DNA of 64,000 bases from contig OX621240.1 of the NCBI GenBank assembly GCA_951640165.1, positions 4,848,713 through 4,912,712 on the forward strand. Direction: 5' to 3'. This document shows, piece by piece, positions 21,505 through 32,727 of this stretch; position 1 is the stretch's first letter, and the number at the start of each line of letters is the position of its first letter. The stretch comes from Pseudoips prasinana. Taxonomy: Eukaryota > Arthropoda > Insecta > Lepidoptera > Nolidae. The position numbers and the translations under genes are program-made. The notes beneath the pieces are model-generated. The model ran no database searches. It saw nothing but the letters and a program-made list of their open reading frames with translations, and was not told the origin of the DNA.

Positions 21505-21800
21505 GGCCTCCTGCTCGAATTCCGGCCAAGTCCGGACTGATATGCGTGGGACATATTATAGTGCACAAGTGTCTGTGCAAACAGAATTACATTCCACCAC
21601 TCTCATAATCCAATGAGACGACCAACGACACGACCGTAAGGAGTTCGGGTAAAGGGCCGACGGCTTTATATGGCCTTTGGGGCACGGGGGTATCTATACC
21701 ACCAACTTCCAGATTCCGAGCTGATACCGAGAACTTTGTCTGAAAATTCCAAATTTACATTCTTGCCCGACCCGCGATTTGAACTAAAGATCTTAATATC
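21505..21800 (-). mobile_element. SINE-E, diverged
   Basis: 'GACATATTATAGTGCACAAGTG', 'CGACACGACCGTAAGG', 'GGGCCGACGGCTTTA' and 'CCCGACCCGCGATTTGAAC' match the family in order. Confidence 0.75.
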
Positions 21801-22166
21801 TTCATGTTGAACAGTTCAAACTTATTAGATAGAAGAAAATTTACGACGCGGCGTTTCAATTCGTAATATACTAGAAAATTAAATTGGAACTTGAGAGATA
21901 TTGTAATCCAATTTGTAGAGGTATTGATCCCTTGTGCCCGATAAAATTAATAGCTAATCTACCACGAAACTCATGTCCATTTTATTTAATGATGGTGTTG
22001 TTCTACAGAACCATAACGTCATTAAATCAAACGCCAACAAGTATCTGCACTAAAACGGACACAAAGAGATTTTATCATTACACATTAACTTGATTAAAAT
22101 CTTAAAGATGCTATAGAAGTATGCTTTTTGCTACTTCTTATCTTAACTTGAATAAAAACATCAGAA

Positions 22167-22250
22167 TGCTAATCTCCGAACTAAATATTAACATACAAAA
22201 CAATCCATACTTTGTTTTGTATGTAAATCTTAAGTTAGGAGATTAGAATT
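22167..22250. repeat. Imperfect hairpin, ~38-bp arms
   Basis: GCTAATCTCCGAACTAAATA…ACATACAAAACAA pairs with TTGTTTTGTATGTAAATCTT…GGAGATTAG around TCCATACT. AT-rich, no coding. Confidence 0.75.
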
Positions 22251-22395
22251 GTTCCTCTTCAATTTTAAGTACATACGAGTCACAAGTGGCGTGCGTCTTC
22301 AAGCAAGCCTTATTTCAATAATTATAGCCAGAGACAGATAAGCTAGCAGGGCCGCAGGGAGCCTAATCCATCAAACTCCTGTCATCAGTTAGACG

Positions 22396-22860
22396 ATCAT
22401 CATCATATCAGCCGAAAGATGTCCACAGCTGGACAAAAGCCTTCCCCAAAGATCTTCACAACTGCCGGCATCCCCTGACCCTTCTAAGATGGTCGGTTCA
22501 CCTAGTCGCGGGCCTGCCCCCGCTCAGCCACGCTGTGCCTTCCGGTTAGTGATCGCCACTCGAGAAAGTTTCTGCCCCAGCGGCCGTCGGTTCTACGAGC
22601 TATGTACCCCTCCCATTGCCACTTCAGGTTGGCAATTCTTCGGGCTATGTCGGTTACTTTGGTTCTCCTGCGGATTGCGACATTTCTGATTCCATCGCCC
22701 AATTATACTCCGAGCATAGCCATCTCCATTGCTCTTAAAGTGACCTTGAAGTGACCTTCTTAGCCCATAAGGGACCACGTCTCTGTTCCGTAAGTTATCA
22801 CTGGTAACACAGACTGCTCGAATGCTTTCAACTTGAGACACTATGGTATTTGACTTCAGG
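22396..22860 (-). pseudogene. RTE LINE polyprotein C-terminus
   Basis: On the minus strand 22702-22502 reads …TKVTDIARRIANLKWQWEGY then IARRTDGRWGRNFLEWRSLT and GRHSVAERGQARD, the conserved C-terminal segment of RTE-type LINE ORFs (KWQWAGHIARRxDGRWGRKVLEWRPRTGRRSVGRPP). 3' UTR with GTCCAGCTGTGGAC and a (GAT)n tail at the left end. A frame change separates upstream codons (22841-22703, …NRDVVPYGLRRSLQG). Inactive relic. Confidence 0.85.
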
Positions 22861-23144
22861 TTGCTAGTAAGAAATTTTATTGTCAGAAAACTATCAATTT
22901 TTGATCGAACCCGCTACCAGTAGCGACAGCACTACGCCCGAAGCAGTCAATTACTTCAATTTACTGCTCATATTAAGTTTCTTTGCATATGACTCCACCT
23001 CTGTGGTCAGTGGTTGGCTCCTTGAATTACGAAGTGTAAATAGAACTAGTAACCTTCGTCAAAGCATTGGTTGAACAACAATAAAATTGTTTCGGTTCGT
23101 GCAGCACAACGAAAATATTGCACGATACGAAGAAAAACCTTAAT

Positions 23145-23310
23145 GAATAATCTAATGGCCTGCTAAACCAGAGGTTTTGGGTTGGATCCTCACCCGGGAT
23201 TAATCTTTGTGTGTTGAGCACGATTATTTGTTCTGATTCTGGGTATAATTTATGTATGTATGTATTTAGGAATATGTACGTATGTTTATCATTTGTCTGC
23301 ATAAAATAAA
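23145..23310 (+). mobile_element. SINE-B, partial
   Basis: 'CCTGCTAAACCAGAGG', 'GTGTGTTGAGCACGATTATTTG' and 'GTATGTATTTAGGAATATG' match; the A-box end is missing. Confidence 0.7.
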
Positions 23311-24132
23311 CACAGAGTATGCGAAAATTAATGTGAACATTTCTGTTGTGCCTAACAAGAGAACAAATTATTAATGTGCAGCTAATTCAATGCACTAACA
23401 TATTGCAGGTTTATAAGATTGACCTTTAACAGTTATATTTAAGTCATATATAGTTTAGTTTTAGTTGTAATATTATAAATGTAGACGTGTTATGGTTTTT
23501 GGAGATGTTTGTAAGATCTGGCGATGAGTTTAAATATGATATAATAATATTATTTTCTATTCAAAAAGTACAAATCGGCATCTAAATCTTCTAGAAAAGG
23601 AATGCGGAGTATATAATGTATCTTAGATGATAAATCAATAGAATTTAAATATATTGATTATCATAAACAACTGAGTACTTAGTGAAAATACATTTGAATG
23701 ATGTGGAGTTAGGATTCAAATGAAATCCTTCGTTTCAATTTACAGAATTCATTTACAGAATACTGAATTCAAATACTTCGTTATTTTTGAAAAACTAGAA
23801 ACAATTTTAAAGAAATAAAAGCAAAAGGAAAATAAAGCCAAGAAAGCGTATAATACTAACCGTAGTTTTGAATAGAGATATACTTACAGACACATGCAAC
23901 TCTGCAAGTTCAAAGATTTGATGAAAAATTCAGATTTTTTTTATAAACACATGGCTGAAAACTTGGTTGGATCATATTTATACTAATCACAAACATATAG
24001 TTCAGAAAATAAGAGTTAAATTTATGTGGGAAATAATAAAAATTAAGTCACATTAATTTCGAAAACACCACCTAATAAACTCGATTGTATACCGGAACTC
24101 AACTATAAATAAAGCCAATGATATATTCAATA

Positions 24133-24300
24133 CTAGCTTTGCCCCGCGGTTTTACTCGCGTTAAACTTTATAAATTGTTTTAATCCAGGGTATCAGCTAA
24201 CTCCATACCAAATTTTATTAAAATCGCTCTAGCCGTTTAGACGTGAAGAAGTAACAAACATACACACTCACAAACTTTCGTCTTTATAATATTAGTATGA
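24133..24300 (-). mobile_element. Short Helitron-like element (168 bp)
   Basis: Minus strand starts TCATACTAATATTATAAAGA and ends with hairpin CGCGAGTAAAACCGCGGGG, then CAAAGCTAG, between A (24132) and T (24301). It is the complete form of the fragment at 345-512. Confidence 0.75.
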
Positions 24301-24499
24301 TGTTCTATGACTTTATTATTAATGTTGCATAGGATGGGACAAAATTTTCAAAATTGGCCAATGTATCTGTTTTTCTCTCGTATCCAGTCTCCTGTTCCTT
24401 ACATGAGTTAATATGAGGCTTCAGCCAAGGAGGTCAGCGTTGCCCAATCAATTTTGTACCCATAAAATTTTATTCTCACTATCGACACATTAAGAAGAA

Positions 24500-24760
24500 T
24501 TGGTCCTGTGTCGGGGGTGTAATTTATCTATAATATGTACAGACGCCAGCACATCCAGCTACCCCAATCTGCCAAATTTCTTTTACAGATTTTCAACTTT
24601 ATCACAAAAGCATAAGGCTCAATTTCAATTGGGGAAATTTGACAGATTAGGGTAGCTTGATATGCTAGCGTCTGTACATAGGTAGATATGTTTATCGGTT
24701 GTCTGGTTACCATAGATTGTGTTAATTGGTCTAAGATATTTATTATTGTTATGAAACGTA
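24500..24760 (+). mobile_element. SINE-B body, interrupted by MITE
   Basis: 'GTCGGGGGTGTAATTTATC…ATATGTA', then the MITE 24540-24674, then 'TATGTTTATCGGTTGTCTGG…TAAGATATTTATTATTGTT'. Head absent. Confidence 0.7.
24540..24674. mobile_element. CAGACGCCAGC MITE, copy 1, nested in SINE-B
   Basis: TIRs CAGACGCCAGCACATC(C)AG and CTTGATATGCTAGCGTCTG; the TIR-adjacent text CTACCCCAATCTG…AAATTTC also pairs. TA on each side (24538-24539, 24675-24676), as expected of Tc1/mariner-type MITEs. 135 bp, no ORF. Other copies: 26112, 27124, 31606. Confidence 0.9.
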
Positions 24761-24802
24761 TACGGAACCCGAGTAATCATATCTCATATCTAGTAATAAT
24801 CA

Positions 24803-25044
24803 TATCTAGGGACAATGTCACACAGATCATCCTAGCCCCAAACTAAGCAAAGCTTGTACTATGGGTACCAGGCGACGATCTACATACGTATATAGATAGA
24901 TAAATAGTTAAATACATAGAAAACATCCATCACTCAGAAAAAAATATTCGTGCTCATCACACAAATATTTGCACTTACCGGGATTCGAACCCAGCACCAC
25001 CAGCTTCGTAGGCAGGAGCATTACCAACTAGGCTACGGTGACCG
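24803..25044 (-). mobile_element. SINE-A
   Basis: Head GTCACCGTAGCCTAGTTGG, B box GGGTTCGAATCCC and 'CATAGTACAAGCTTTGCTTAG' body on the minus strand. Confidence 0.85.
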
Positions 25045-25447
25045 AATAGAACAAAGTCTGGGTCCCCGGCTAGCACAAGATTCGTTTTATTTCCATTTAT
25101 TGATACGGAACACTTAAAACGTATATCACGCCTATAAAGAACGGACCATCTGCGTGTCTAATTACGGGAGCATGCGTATCGGTACAGCTGCTGACATATA
25201 GACAAACAGTTTGTTTAGTAAACAGTAGCTGGAAATAGTAAATAGACCAACAGGTACGAGATAGGTACTGTATTTAAAAGTATACTTGTTCTTTGACTTA
25301 GGTGCATGTCGGTTTATATCTGTGATAACTAGCTGCCATTTATATATGAGTTATATTTTTAAATGCGAGTCGCGACGATCGTCCTATCGCTAAACAAATT
25401 ACGATCACAAATTTTCATTATAAAAATAACGTTAGGTAAATTTATTG

Positions 25448-25664
25448 CCAAGCTGAAGTGGCAGTGGGCAGGGCACATAGCTCGTAGAGCCGACGGCCGT
25501 TGGGGCAGAAAGGTTCTCGAGTGGCGACCACGAACCGGAAGACGCAGCGTGGGCAGGCCCCCTACAAGATGGACCGATGATCTTGTGCGGGTTGTGGAGA
25601 TCTTTGGGGGAGGCCTTTGTCCAGCAGTGAACGTCTTTCGGCTGATATGATGATGATGATGATG
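25448..25664 (+). pseudogene. RTE LINE C-terminus and (ATG)n tail, with TSD
   Basis: Encodes AKLKWQWAGHIARRADGRWG then RKVLEWRPRTGRRSVGRPPT and RWTDDLVRVVEIFGGGLCPA, the best preserved RTE C-terminus here, ending in (GAT)n at 25647-25664. Flanked by AAATTTATTG (25438-25447, 25665-25674), so it is a 5'-truncated retrocopy. The reading frame is intact through the fragment, which points to fairly recent insertion. No RT or endonuclease domain is left. Confidence 0.88.
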
Positions 25665-25959
25665 AAATTTATTGAGCTGAGTGTAAAGGAAGCTATTTTT
25701 TAGGCGACCCATGTAGTTCTTTCTGATCGTATTCCTCCTGAACGGCTGAACAAATCTACTTCAAATCTGACACAGTGGTAGTGTTTATATTCGTGAGTGC
25801 ATATATTTGAATTAATAGAAATCAGACACGTCATGGAGGTATAATCAACGAAGAATTTATACGATATTTATCATTATATAATTTACTAGCAGCTGAATGC
25901 CATGCAGACCTAGTAAGTACTTGATGAAGTTTTCCCTTTTCAAAAACTCAAACTCACTA

Positions 25960-26067
25960 GCCTCTCGATCTAGTGATTAGTGACCCTGACTGCTAAGCTA
26001 GAGATCTTATCGATCGCGATCCAGGAAAAATCGTTGTTTGATGAGCACGATTATTTGTTCTGTGTCT
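25960..26067 (+). mobile_element. SINE-B head fragment
   Basis: 'CGATCTAGTGATTAGTGACC', 'GACTGCTAAGCTAGAG' and 'TTGATGAGCACGATTATTTG'; truncated after 'TTCTGTGTC'. Confidence 0.7.
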
Positions 26068-26111
26068 ATTCAGTAACTGAAAAACGTGCTTACATAATTC
26101 TGAATATAGTA

Positions 26112-26239
26112 CAGACGCCAGCAACTCAAGCTACCACTATCTGTCAAATTTCCCCAATTTAAACTGAACCTTATGCTTATGGGATAAAGTTGAAAATCTA
26201 TAAAAGATATTTGACAGATTGGGGCAGCTGGATGTGCTG
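26112..26239. mobile_element. CAGACGCCAGC MITE, copy 2
   Basis: Left TIR CAGACGCCAGCAACTCAAG is intact; the right terminus stops at CAGCTGGATGTGCTG, short of GGCGTCTG. TA flanks at 26110 and 26240. Confidence 0.8.
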
Positions 26240-26317
26240 TACATACATGTTGTAGATAAATTACACCCAGACGTTCTGATTGCCATATAGTATAACCTCT
26301 ATCTAGTTTAGAATCAA

Positions 26318-26400
26318 CCTGACCTGCAGTTGTGGCAATCTTTGGGAGAGGCTTTTGTCCAGCAGTAGACGTCTTTCGGCTAATATGATCAACATCATGA
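26318..26400 (+). repeat. RTE LINE 3' end fragment
   Basis: 'GTTGTGGCAATCTTTGGGAG' and 'TTGTCCAGCAGTAGACGTC' then ATGATC-rich tail. Confidence 0.75.
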
Positions 26401-26419
26401 TGATTATTAAAAAATTATT

Positions 26420-26955
26420 GGATGTAAAATATTTTTTTTTATAATCATGTTAAATGGTAAACAAATTGCATTGCTTGATAATAACTTACTTAGTTTACCA
26501 ACTGTAATTGAATCAGTTACGTTAAGTTAAACATTGATCATCTCATTGTTGGTGAATCATTTCAATAATTTATTTATCTAGGTGCCGTCATTTTGTAAAC
26601 TCGCAAATCGGTAAACTAAGTACTTGGTCAAATGAATATTATTGGAATGACATTTGCTAGGTTTATATTTTGTCAAATGTTGTTGAACCATCTGTGGCCA
26701 CTTAGACTGAGTATATGAAATTTTAGAGTAATCCATTTTTGTTACAAATATAACCTAACTAACCTATTTTCCCATTCAATCCACGGAAAATAAAGGACTG
26801 ATAAGAAGTCTGGTTAATAAAGACAAATATAGTAAATCAGGATAACATGTCGTATTTCCTGGTAAATATTTGATTACTGAAATAAAGTTGACATCGGTTC
26901 ATTTCTGGAGAAAGAAACAAGTGAAAATTGAAATTAAATTTTGTTTCTATTAGTG
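26420..26955. other. AT-rich stretch, nothing recognised
   Basis: No coding frame and no repeat identified. Confidence 0.35.
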
Positions 26956-26958
26956 TAA

Positions 26959-27488
26959 TGCCGATTTTGGTCACGGCGGCCAGTCTCAATGGAGATTAGC
27001 CATCTGCGTGGGTAGATTATAATGCACAAGTATATGCGAAAAACATAGGGACACTTTCTATTTCATGACCCGCATGATCCGATGAGAAGACGACTAGCGA
27101 CACGACCGGAAAATGGTCAGGTACAGACGCCAGCACATCCAGCTACCCCAATCTGTCAAATCTAATACCTATAGTATAATAATATAATAAAGTTAAAAAT
27201 CTTTTATAGATTTTCAACTTTATCGCAAAAGCATAAGGTTCACTTTCGATTGGGGAAATTTGACAGGTTGGGGTAGCTTGATGTGTTGGCGTCTATACAT
27301 GTCTTACCACGGGTTTACACGCTTTTCGAGGGCATTTATTTACAATACTGCAAACTTCTGGCCACTGGATTTTAGCCTGATACTGAAAAACTTTTCTTTA
27401 GCGGAAATGATCACTTTTCCGGCCCGCGATTTGATCCCAAGACTTCATTATCTAAGGTTGACCACGCTACCGCAATACCAACGTGGCT
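26959..27488 (-). mobile_element. SINE-E, interrupted by MITE
   Basis: Left 'TCACGGCGGCCAGTCTCAATGG…AGCGACACGACCGGAAAATGG', then the MITE 27124-27295, then 'CTGATACTGAAAAAC…CCCGCGATTTGATCCCAAG…GACCACGCTACCGC'. MITE sits at the SINE's GGTACA. Confidence 0.8.
27124..27295. mobile_element. CAGACGCCAGC MITE, copy 3, nested in SINE-E
   Basis: TIRs CAGACGCCAGCACATCCAGC and CTTGATGTGTTGGCGTCTA, TA flanks 27122-27123 and 27296-27297. 172 bp; longer than copy 1 by an AT-rich stretch near 27165-27200. Confidence 0.9.
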
Positions 27489-27832
27489 TTTAGTATACCT
27501 ACACGTATAAAGGACGGGCCACCTGCGCGACTTATTGCACAATCACGCGTGCACAGCTAGAAAATAGGTAAACAGTTTAGTAAACGATACCTTGGGGCTC
27601 AAAGGGCGTAAGCACAAAATCCGTTTTTACAGGAGAGCCAAAAGACCAAAAAATAATTTTATTTTTGACATATTCTTTTATTTCATTTAGAACATAAACC
27701 ATTTGAAGACTAAAATGTTAGGCGTAAAGCATTTCTAACATCAACGGTGTCGTTTACTACACTTGCGTTTATTATCATTAATAATGGTTGCTGTTACGAC
27801 GAAACAAAAAAAAAATCTGTTTTATTTTTTTA

Positions 27833-28152
27833 CTACCTGTGCCCCGCGGTTAAACCCGCGTTAAACTTTATAAATTATCACAGTTCCTCCCCCGTAGGTG
27901 ATATCGTGATAATATGTAGCCTATATGTTGACCCGACCTCTTCGTAATATTCATGCATTTGAAGTAAATCCATGCAGTATTTTTTGAGTTTAGCCCGGAC
28001 ATACATACAGACAAACAGATAAACAGACAAAAATTTTAAAAACTATATTTTTGGCTTCGATATCGATGGTAGATCACGCCCCAAGTATCCTTTTTAAAAA
28101 ATATTCAATGTACAGTTTTGACTTTCCTACGATTTTATTATATGGGTATGGA
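27833..28152 (-). mobile_element. Non-autonomous Helitron
   Basis: Same family as 3969-4281: 'CCCCGCGGTTAAACCCGCGTT', 'CCTCCCCCGTAGGTGATA', 'ATTTTATTATATGGGTATGGA'. The CTAG end has decayed to CTAC. Confidence 0.75.
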
Positions 28153-28597
28153 TTTATTATAGATATGGGGTTTATTTAATTAAATGTCGTCGTACATCCC
28201 GTTTCTTGTTGAATTGCAAGACTTTAAATACATAGATCGAAAGAGAAGAAAAAAATGAGTAGGCTTGCATTACTAATACAAACTGACATGGATTTACCTA
28301 AGAGTATATGCTGCTTCATTGGATTTCTGTATAAATTTAGTCTTTACCCCATACAAACTTTTTTGTAGCAAATAATAAAAAAATATTTTCTCCCAAATGG
28401 CAGTTACACTCTTTGAGCGCTCAAGAATCGTAAACAGTTGTCGGACGTAGTAAATCGAGCTACAAGTATAACAAAGAGAAAAAAATACTTTTGAATACAT
28501 TACGATATACCCAAGACGGTAAGAAACAAGATCATTGCGAGCTATTTTTAGCTATTTTCAGCTTGGAAAGTATTTCCACCTTACAAAATATTTTTGA

Positions 28598-28850
28598 TGG
28601 CCCATTGGTCTACTGATTCGTGATACTGAATGCTATGCCAGAGGTCTGAAGTTCGATCCCCACTCGGGATATTTTATTGTGAGATGAACACAATTATTTG
28701 TTCGGTGTCTGGGTGTAACTTATAAGATAGTTTTTAATATACTTTATAAGATATGTGTGTATTTAGAAATATTTAAGAATGTTTATCTCTCTCAATCTGC
28801 CTGGTTTGGGCTCGGATGGCTGTATTTTAATTGTCACTAGATATTCATAA
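28598..28850 (+). mobile_element. SINE-B
   Basis: Head 'CCATTGGTCTACTGATTCGTG', B box GTTCGATCCCC, body 'TTTGTTCGGTGTCTGGGTG'. SINE-A abuts its 3' end. Confidence 0.75.
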
Positions 28851-29077
28851 TATCTAGGGACAATGACACACAGATCATCCTAGCCCCAAACTAAGCAAAG
28901 CTTGTACTATGGGTACCAGGCGACGATATACATACTTATTATATACATAGAAAACATCCATGACTCAGAAACAAATATTCGTGCTTATCACACCAATATT
29001 TGCACTTACCGGGATTCGAACCCAGGACCACCAGCTTCGTAGGCAGGAGCACTACCAACTAGGCTACGGTGAACGTC
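28851..29077 (-). mobile_element. SINE-A
   Basis: Minus-strand head GTTCACCGTAGCCTAGTTGG, B box GGGTTCGAATCCC, ending at CTAGATATT. Confidence 0.85.
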
Positions 29078-29097
29078 AAATTTTATATTACTAAAAC

Positions 29098-29142
29098 TAT
29101 CCTTTATCCAGCACTAGACGTCTTCCGGTTGATATGATGATT
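29098..29142 (+). repeat. RTE LINE 3' end fragment
   Basis: 'TTATCCAGCACTAGACGTC' then 'GGTTGATATGATGA'. Confidence 0.6.
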
Positions 29143-29144
29143 TA

Positions 29145-30428
29145 TATTATATTTTAAGTAATTTCAAAGTCACATTCAATTAGTGACCCAAGTATTAGAG
29201 GCCACATTATAGCTCTAGATAGAGCTCAGTCAGACCGCTACCTATTGCCAGAAAGCATTTTGATAAATTGGTAAAGCAAAAGAAAATCTAGGAAATCGCT
29301 AGGAAACTTCTTTGATAGTCTATTGGTCTAAAAACATTTTGCTTCGTAACTTAAAATATTCTATACTCCCCTAAATGGATTTCCCATATGAATACATATA
29401 AATTCGATACACCAAGCCAATAAGAAAACATGATCAAAATAAATGGCTTGTCAAATAGAATTGTGCCGTGGGAACAGAACCCGGTCCCCTGAGGATACCC
29501 TACATTGTGCTCTCACCCACATTCCCTATAGAATCAAAATATCGCATTGAAGGTAGCGCATGGGGAAACTCTTAACCAGCGGCAAGTATATATAAAATAA
29601 AAATCTATATAAAAAAAATTGAAAGCATTTCCATGGTGGGGTAGATATGATTCTTAAAAAGCATTGAGTAAGTTTGTAGCACGGTGACGGTGACGAATAA
29701 TACGCCCATATCTCATCTCTTGGGACCTTTTCTCGTAGGGAATACATATGATTATATATATTATGATCGCCAATTCGTTGATCAAGTTTGGTGATTTTAC
29801 TATATTTCCTCAAGATAATGCCTGGAGGAGGTTTTATTTCTGCTTTGACCTACCAGTAAATACATATTGAAATCATTTCATTTCTTTCCAGCTCAGATTA
29901 AACGTACCTACGACGTTTTTCCCATTTTTATTTGAGTTGGATCCCAGTCCGATCTGTCTATGAGACTGTCCAAACTCTTGACGAACCAGTAACCAAGATG
30001 GTTAAACTACTAAACTGATTCTATTTGTGTTTGTCTAACGATGTCATAGACCTTTTCATGACAACGAGAACCGATGGCTTAACGTGCTCTTCAAGGCACG
30101 GAAATTTTGTCCCTTGTTGTAGTAGTCTATGTAAATATCCCAGGTTAAGGGTTTTAACTAGCTGTTTGGGCAACTACAAACTATCACAGATTTATTCAAG
30201 TTCATAAGCGTCTCCATCGGGTTTCTGTGTAAATTTAGTCTTGGCCGCATTCTAAAATAAAGAGTTAATCTAGATCTGCAAAGCATTCTACATCTTGCCA
30301 AAATGGAGCTGAGTGTAGTTTAGTAGATGTTATACTATTACATGGACTTCAAGTGACATTTGTTTTGTCGGTGAAATTTCCTCTGTGGCGCATCAGATTC
30401 AGATATGTCCACTTACAAAAATAGTCAC
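29145..30428. other. Long AT-rich stretch, nothing recognised
   Basis: Short open frames (29526-29813 minus, 30025-30207 plus) have no recognisable motifs and no splice context that I trust. Confidence 0.35.
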
Positions 30429-30443
30429 TACCACTGTACCAAA

Positions 30444-30639
30444 ATGATGATCTCTGCCCTCTCCCCGCCAGTAATCGCCCAGAGTCGAGGTTCGAACCCC
30501 ACAGGGGGTGCCCTCCGGCGCGGGTTACTTAATTTCTAGACGGCTCAAGCCCTCTGCTCGCCTCTATAGTCCGGTGAAGCAGTGAAAGCCTCTTAGGCTC
30601 ACTGTAGCGTCAGGTTAAAAAAAAAAAAAAAAAAAAAAT
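30444..30639 (+). mobile_element. SINE-G: poly(A)-tailed short element with 15-bp TSD
   Basis: About 175 bp with a GGTTCGAACCCC B-box-like motif (30489-30500) and a 22-nt poly(A) tail (30617-30638). Exact flanking repeat TACCACTGTACCAAA (30429-30443, 30640-30654). Unlike the other SINEs here, its tail is pure A and its head is not an obvious tRNA. Confidence 0.85.
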
Positions 30640-31221
30640 TACCACTGTACCAAATTTGAAAAAGATAGGTTCTGTCTTTCAAGTGAATTACGACCAGGAT
30701 GAAACTACATGAGTCGCTTAAGAAAGAGCTTTGTTGACACTCAGCTCAATACACCATCACAACAGGTGCATTTGAGGTTTCCAATATAAAACAGTATATC
30801 GTTTGCCTCAAGTTACCTATAACTATGTATGTATCTTATTATTTTCCACACCAATACTGAAAGCTTTGAAAATTGGGGGGATTTGCAAATTGAATGCAAT
30901 GCAAATTGAATTTGGTTGGCAAAATAAAAGTTGGTAAGTGGTTAGAATCTGATAAATAGCTTAGCTTTATGGTAAGAGGTGTTTTCAATTTGAATGACTT
31001 AAAAAATCTTTCTTTCCCTCATTTGCCCTTTGCTAGAAAGATGCCGCTATAGACAAAGAGTATAGATACCCATTGACTTTTTTAAAGACGCTACTCCTCT
31101 TAATTATCATAATTTACTTTTTCAACGATAATTTAATTCATTAATAGTGGTGAAACTATCGAGTAGGATTTGCGAACAGGACAACTACTAGCGTATCAAT
31201 TAATAAATCAAACTATTTATT

Positions 31222-31372
31222 AGGGGCAAAAAGGTCCTCGAGTGGCGACCACGAACCGGAAGTCGTAGCGTAACAGGCCCCTTACATTACCCCCTACATC
31301 ATCTTGTGAGGGTCAGCTTGAGGGGAGGCGCTAGGGTTGGGGGAGACCTTTGTCCATCAGTGGATACTACTA
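31222..31372 (+). pseudogene. RTE LINE C-terminal fragment
   Basis: 'AAAAAGGTCCTCGAGTGGCG' encodes KVLEWRPRTGS, then '…GGAGACCTTTGTCCATCAGTGG'. Short deletions have broken the frame. Confidence 0.7.
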
Positions 31373-31605
31373 AACTAACTAGTGTCTAAAATGGTTGGAC
31401 CAGAAATCTGGTCAATGGATATGACAAGGATTTCAAAGCCCACGCGCTTTAAGCTCCATATCTGAATTCAGTAGACAAGATAACACTTTATTCGTTCTGG
31501 TAGATAGCTGCAAGAGAGCAGATTGCAAGCCGACCGACTATATGAACAGAAAATGACAAGAACATACAAAAAAATTCTAACATACAAACAATAATAGTTA
31601 AGGTA

Positions 31606-31735
31606 CAGACGCCAGCACATCTAGCTATCCTTATCTGTCAAATTTCTTTTATAGAATTTCAACTTTATCAGAAAAACATAAGGTGCACTTTCAATTGGGG
31701 AATATGACAGATTAGAGTAACTTGATGTGGTGGTC
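31606..31735. mobile_element. CAGACGCCAGC MITE, copy 4
   Basis: Left TIR CAGACGCCAGCACATCTAGC with TA at 31604-31605; right TIR degenerate (GATGTGGTGGTC). Confidence 0.75.
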
Positions 31736-32004
31736 ATTCTCAATCAATAAGAATTGCTAAGTTCAGTAATGTTAACCTCGATAATTGATCGATGTTTATT
31801 GGCCTTTATTAGAAGCTGATAATACGAAAAAGGTTAATGTATCGGAATAAATTAAGAGACGTCTATCAAATATCATTCACTAGTTATATTTAATAAGCTT
31901 TATCCGTTATATGTATCGCGTACATGTGTATCATACGTCAATTTATGAATTAAATGTTTCTCTTTATCTTCGTCTATAACGAACTTTTAGCTTTTTTTAT
32001 TAAT

Positions 32005-32157
32005 AATATCCTGGGACATTGTCCACACATGGCCATCTGATCCGAAACTAAGTAGAGCTTGTACTATGGAAACCAGATAACTGATATATTACATATACTA
32101 TATTTTTTAAAATTAGATACTTATATAGATAATTATACCCAGACTCAGTACAGTACT
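32005..32157 (-). mobile_element. SINE-C fragment
   Basis: 'ATATCCTGGGACATTGTCCACAC', 'GAGCTTGTACTATGGAAACC', 'CAGACTCAGTAC'; head lost. Confidence 0.75.
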
Positions 32158-32224
32158 TTGACTTATGAATATAAAATATACATATATATTATTTTTAAAA
32201 GACAGCTCACACTAGGTTATTGTA

Positions 32225-32325
32225 CCTTGTGTTGTATTTGATACAAAGCAAACTCAGACAAAACCCGGAACATGAAGTGGCAAAGTGACTGTCTTAACCG
32301 CTGCGTTAGACGTGCAGTAATCCTT
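32225..32325 (-). repeat. SINE-D-like head
   Basis: Minus strand: 'GCACGTCTAACGCAGCGGTTAAG' followed by a degenerate B box, then 'TCTGAGTTTGC'. Confidence 0.45.
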
Positions 32326-32369
32326 TCCTATACATATAATATATATACGTTGCCCTCAGATGGACACAC

Positions 32370-32478
32370 AAAAATCCTTGACTGAACTTCAACTAATTTG
32401 TGTTCGTCTATTATTGTAAAGTACCCCGCGATACAGGCATTAGATATCCTAATGCGGGCGTTGTCTTTTAAAACAAAA
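32370..32478 (+). repeat. SINE-D 3' part
   Basis: 'TAATTTGTGTTCGTCTATTA', 'GTAAAGTACCCCGCGATAC', 'TAATGCGGGCGTTGTCTTTT'. Confidence 0.7.
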
Positions 32479-32504
32479 AACACATTTGATAAATACATTA
32501 ATTG

Positions 32505-32715
32505 AGGCGCTCATAGCTAGATGCTCTCACTTATTCATAAGTGACCGGCGAGGTTAAGCAACGAGGCTCGCGGTCAGTCCATATATTACCGCCAAAGTGG
32601 CTTAACTTCTGAGCGTCTCCATGCTTCGGAGGGCACGTTAGCTGTCGGTCTCGGTTGTAGTTGTTAGACAACAGTGGTTAAGTCATGTCAGAGGTCTACT
32701 GGGCGGCTAGAACAA
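32505..32715 (+). mobile_element. SINE-F (5S-rRNA-like head)
   Basis: Head 'GCGCTCATAGCTAGATGCTC', '…GAGGTTAAGCAACGAGG', 'CTCGCGGTCAGTCCATATAT', then 'CTGAGCGTCTCCATGCTTCGG' and 'GTCGGTCTCGGTTGTAGTTG'. Truncated near 'GGGCGGCTAGAACAA'. See 38117-38376 for the complete copy. Confidence 0.8.
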
Positions 32716-32727
32716 GTAATGCATTAT

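Noticed and set aside
25359..25712. 117-codon frame with a run of histidines
   Set aside because: Antisense of the RTE C-terminus; the histidines come from the (ATG)n/(CAT)n LINE tail.
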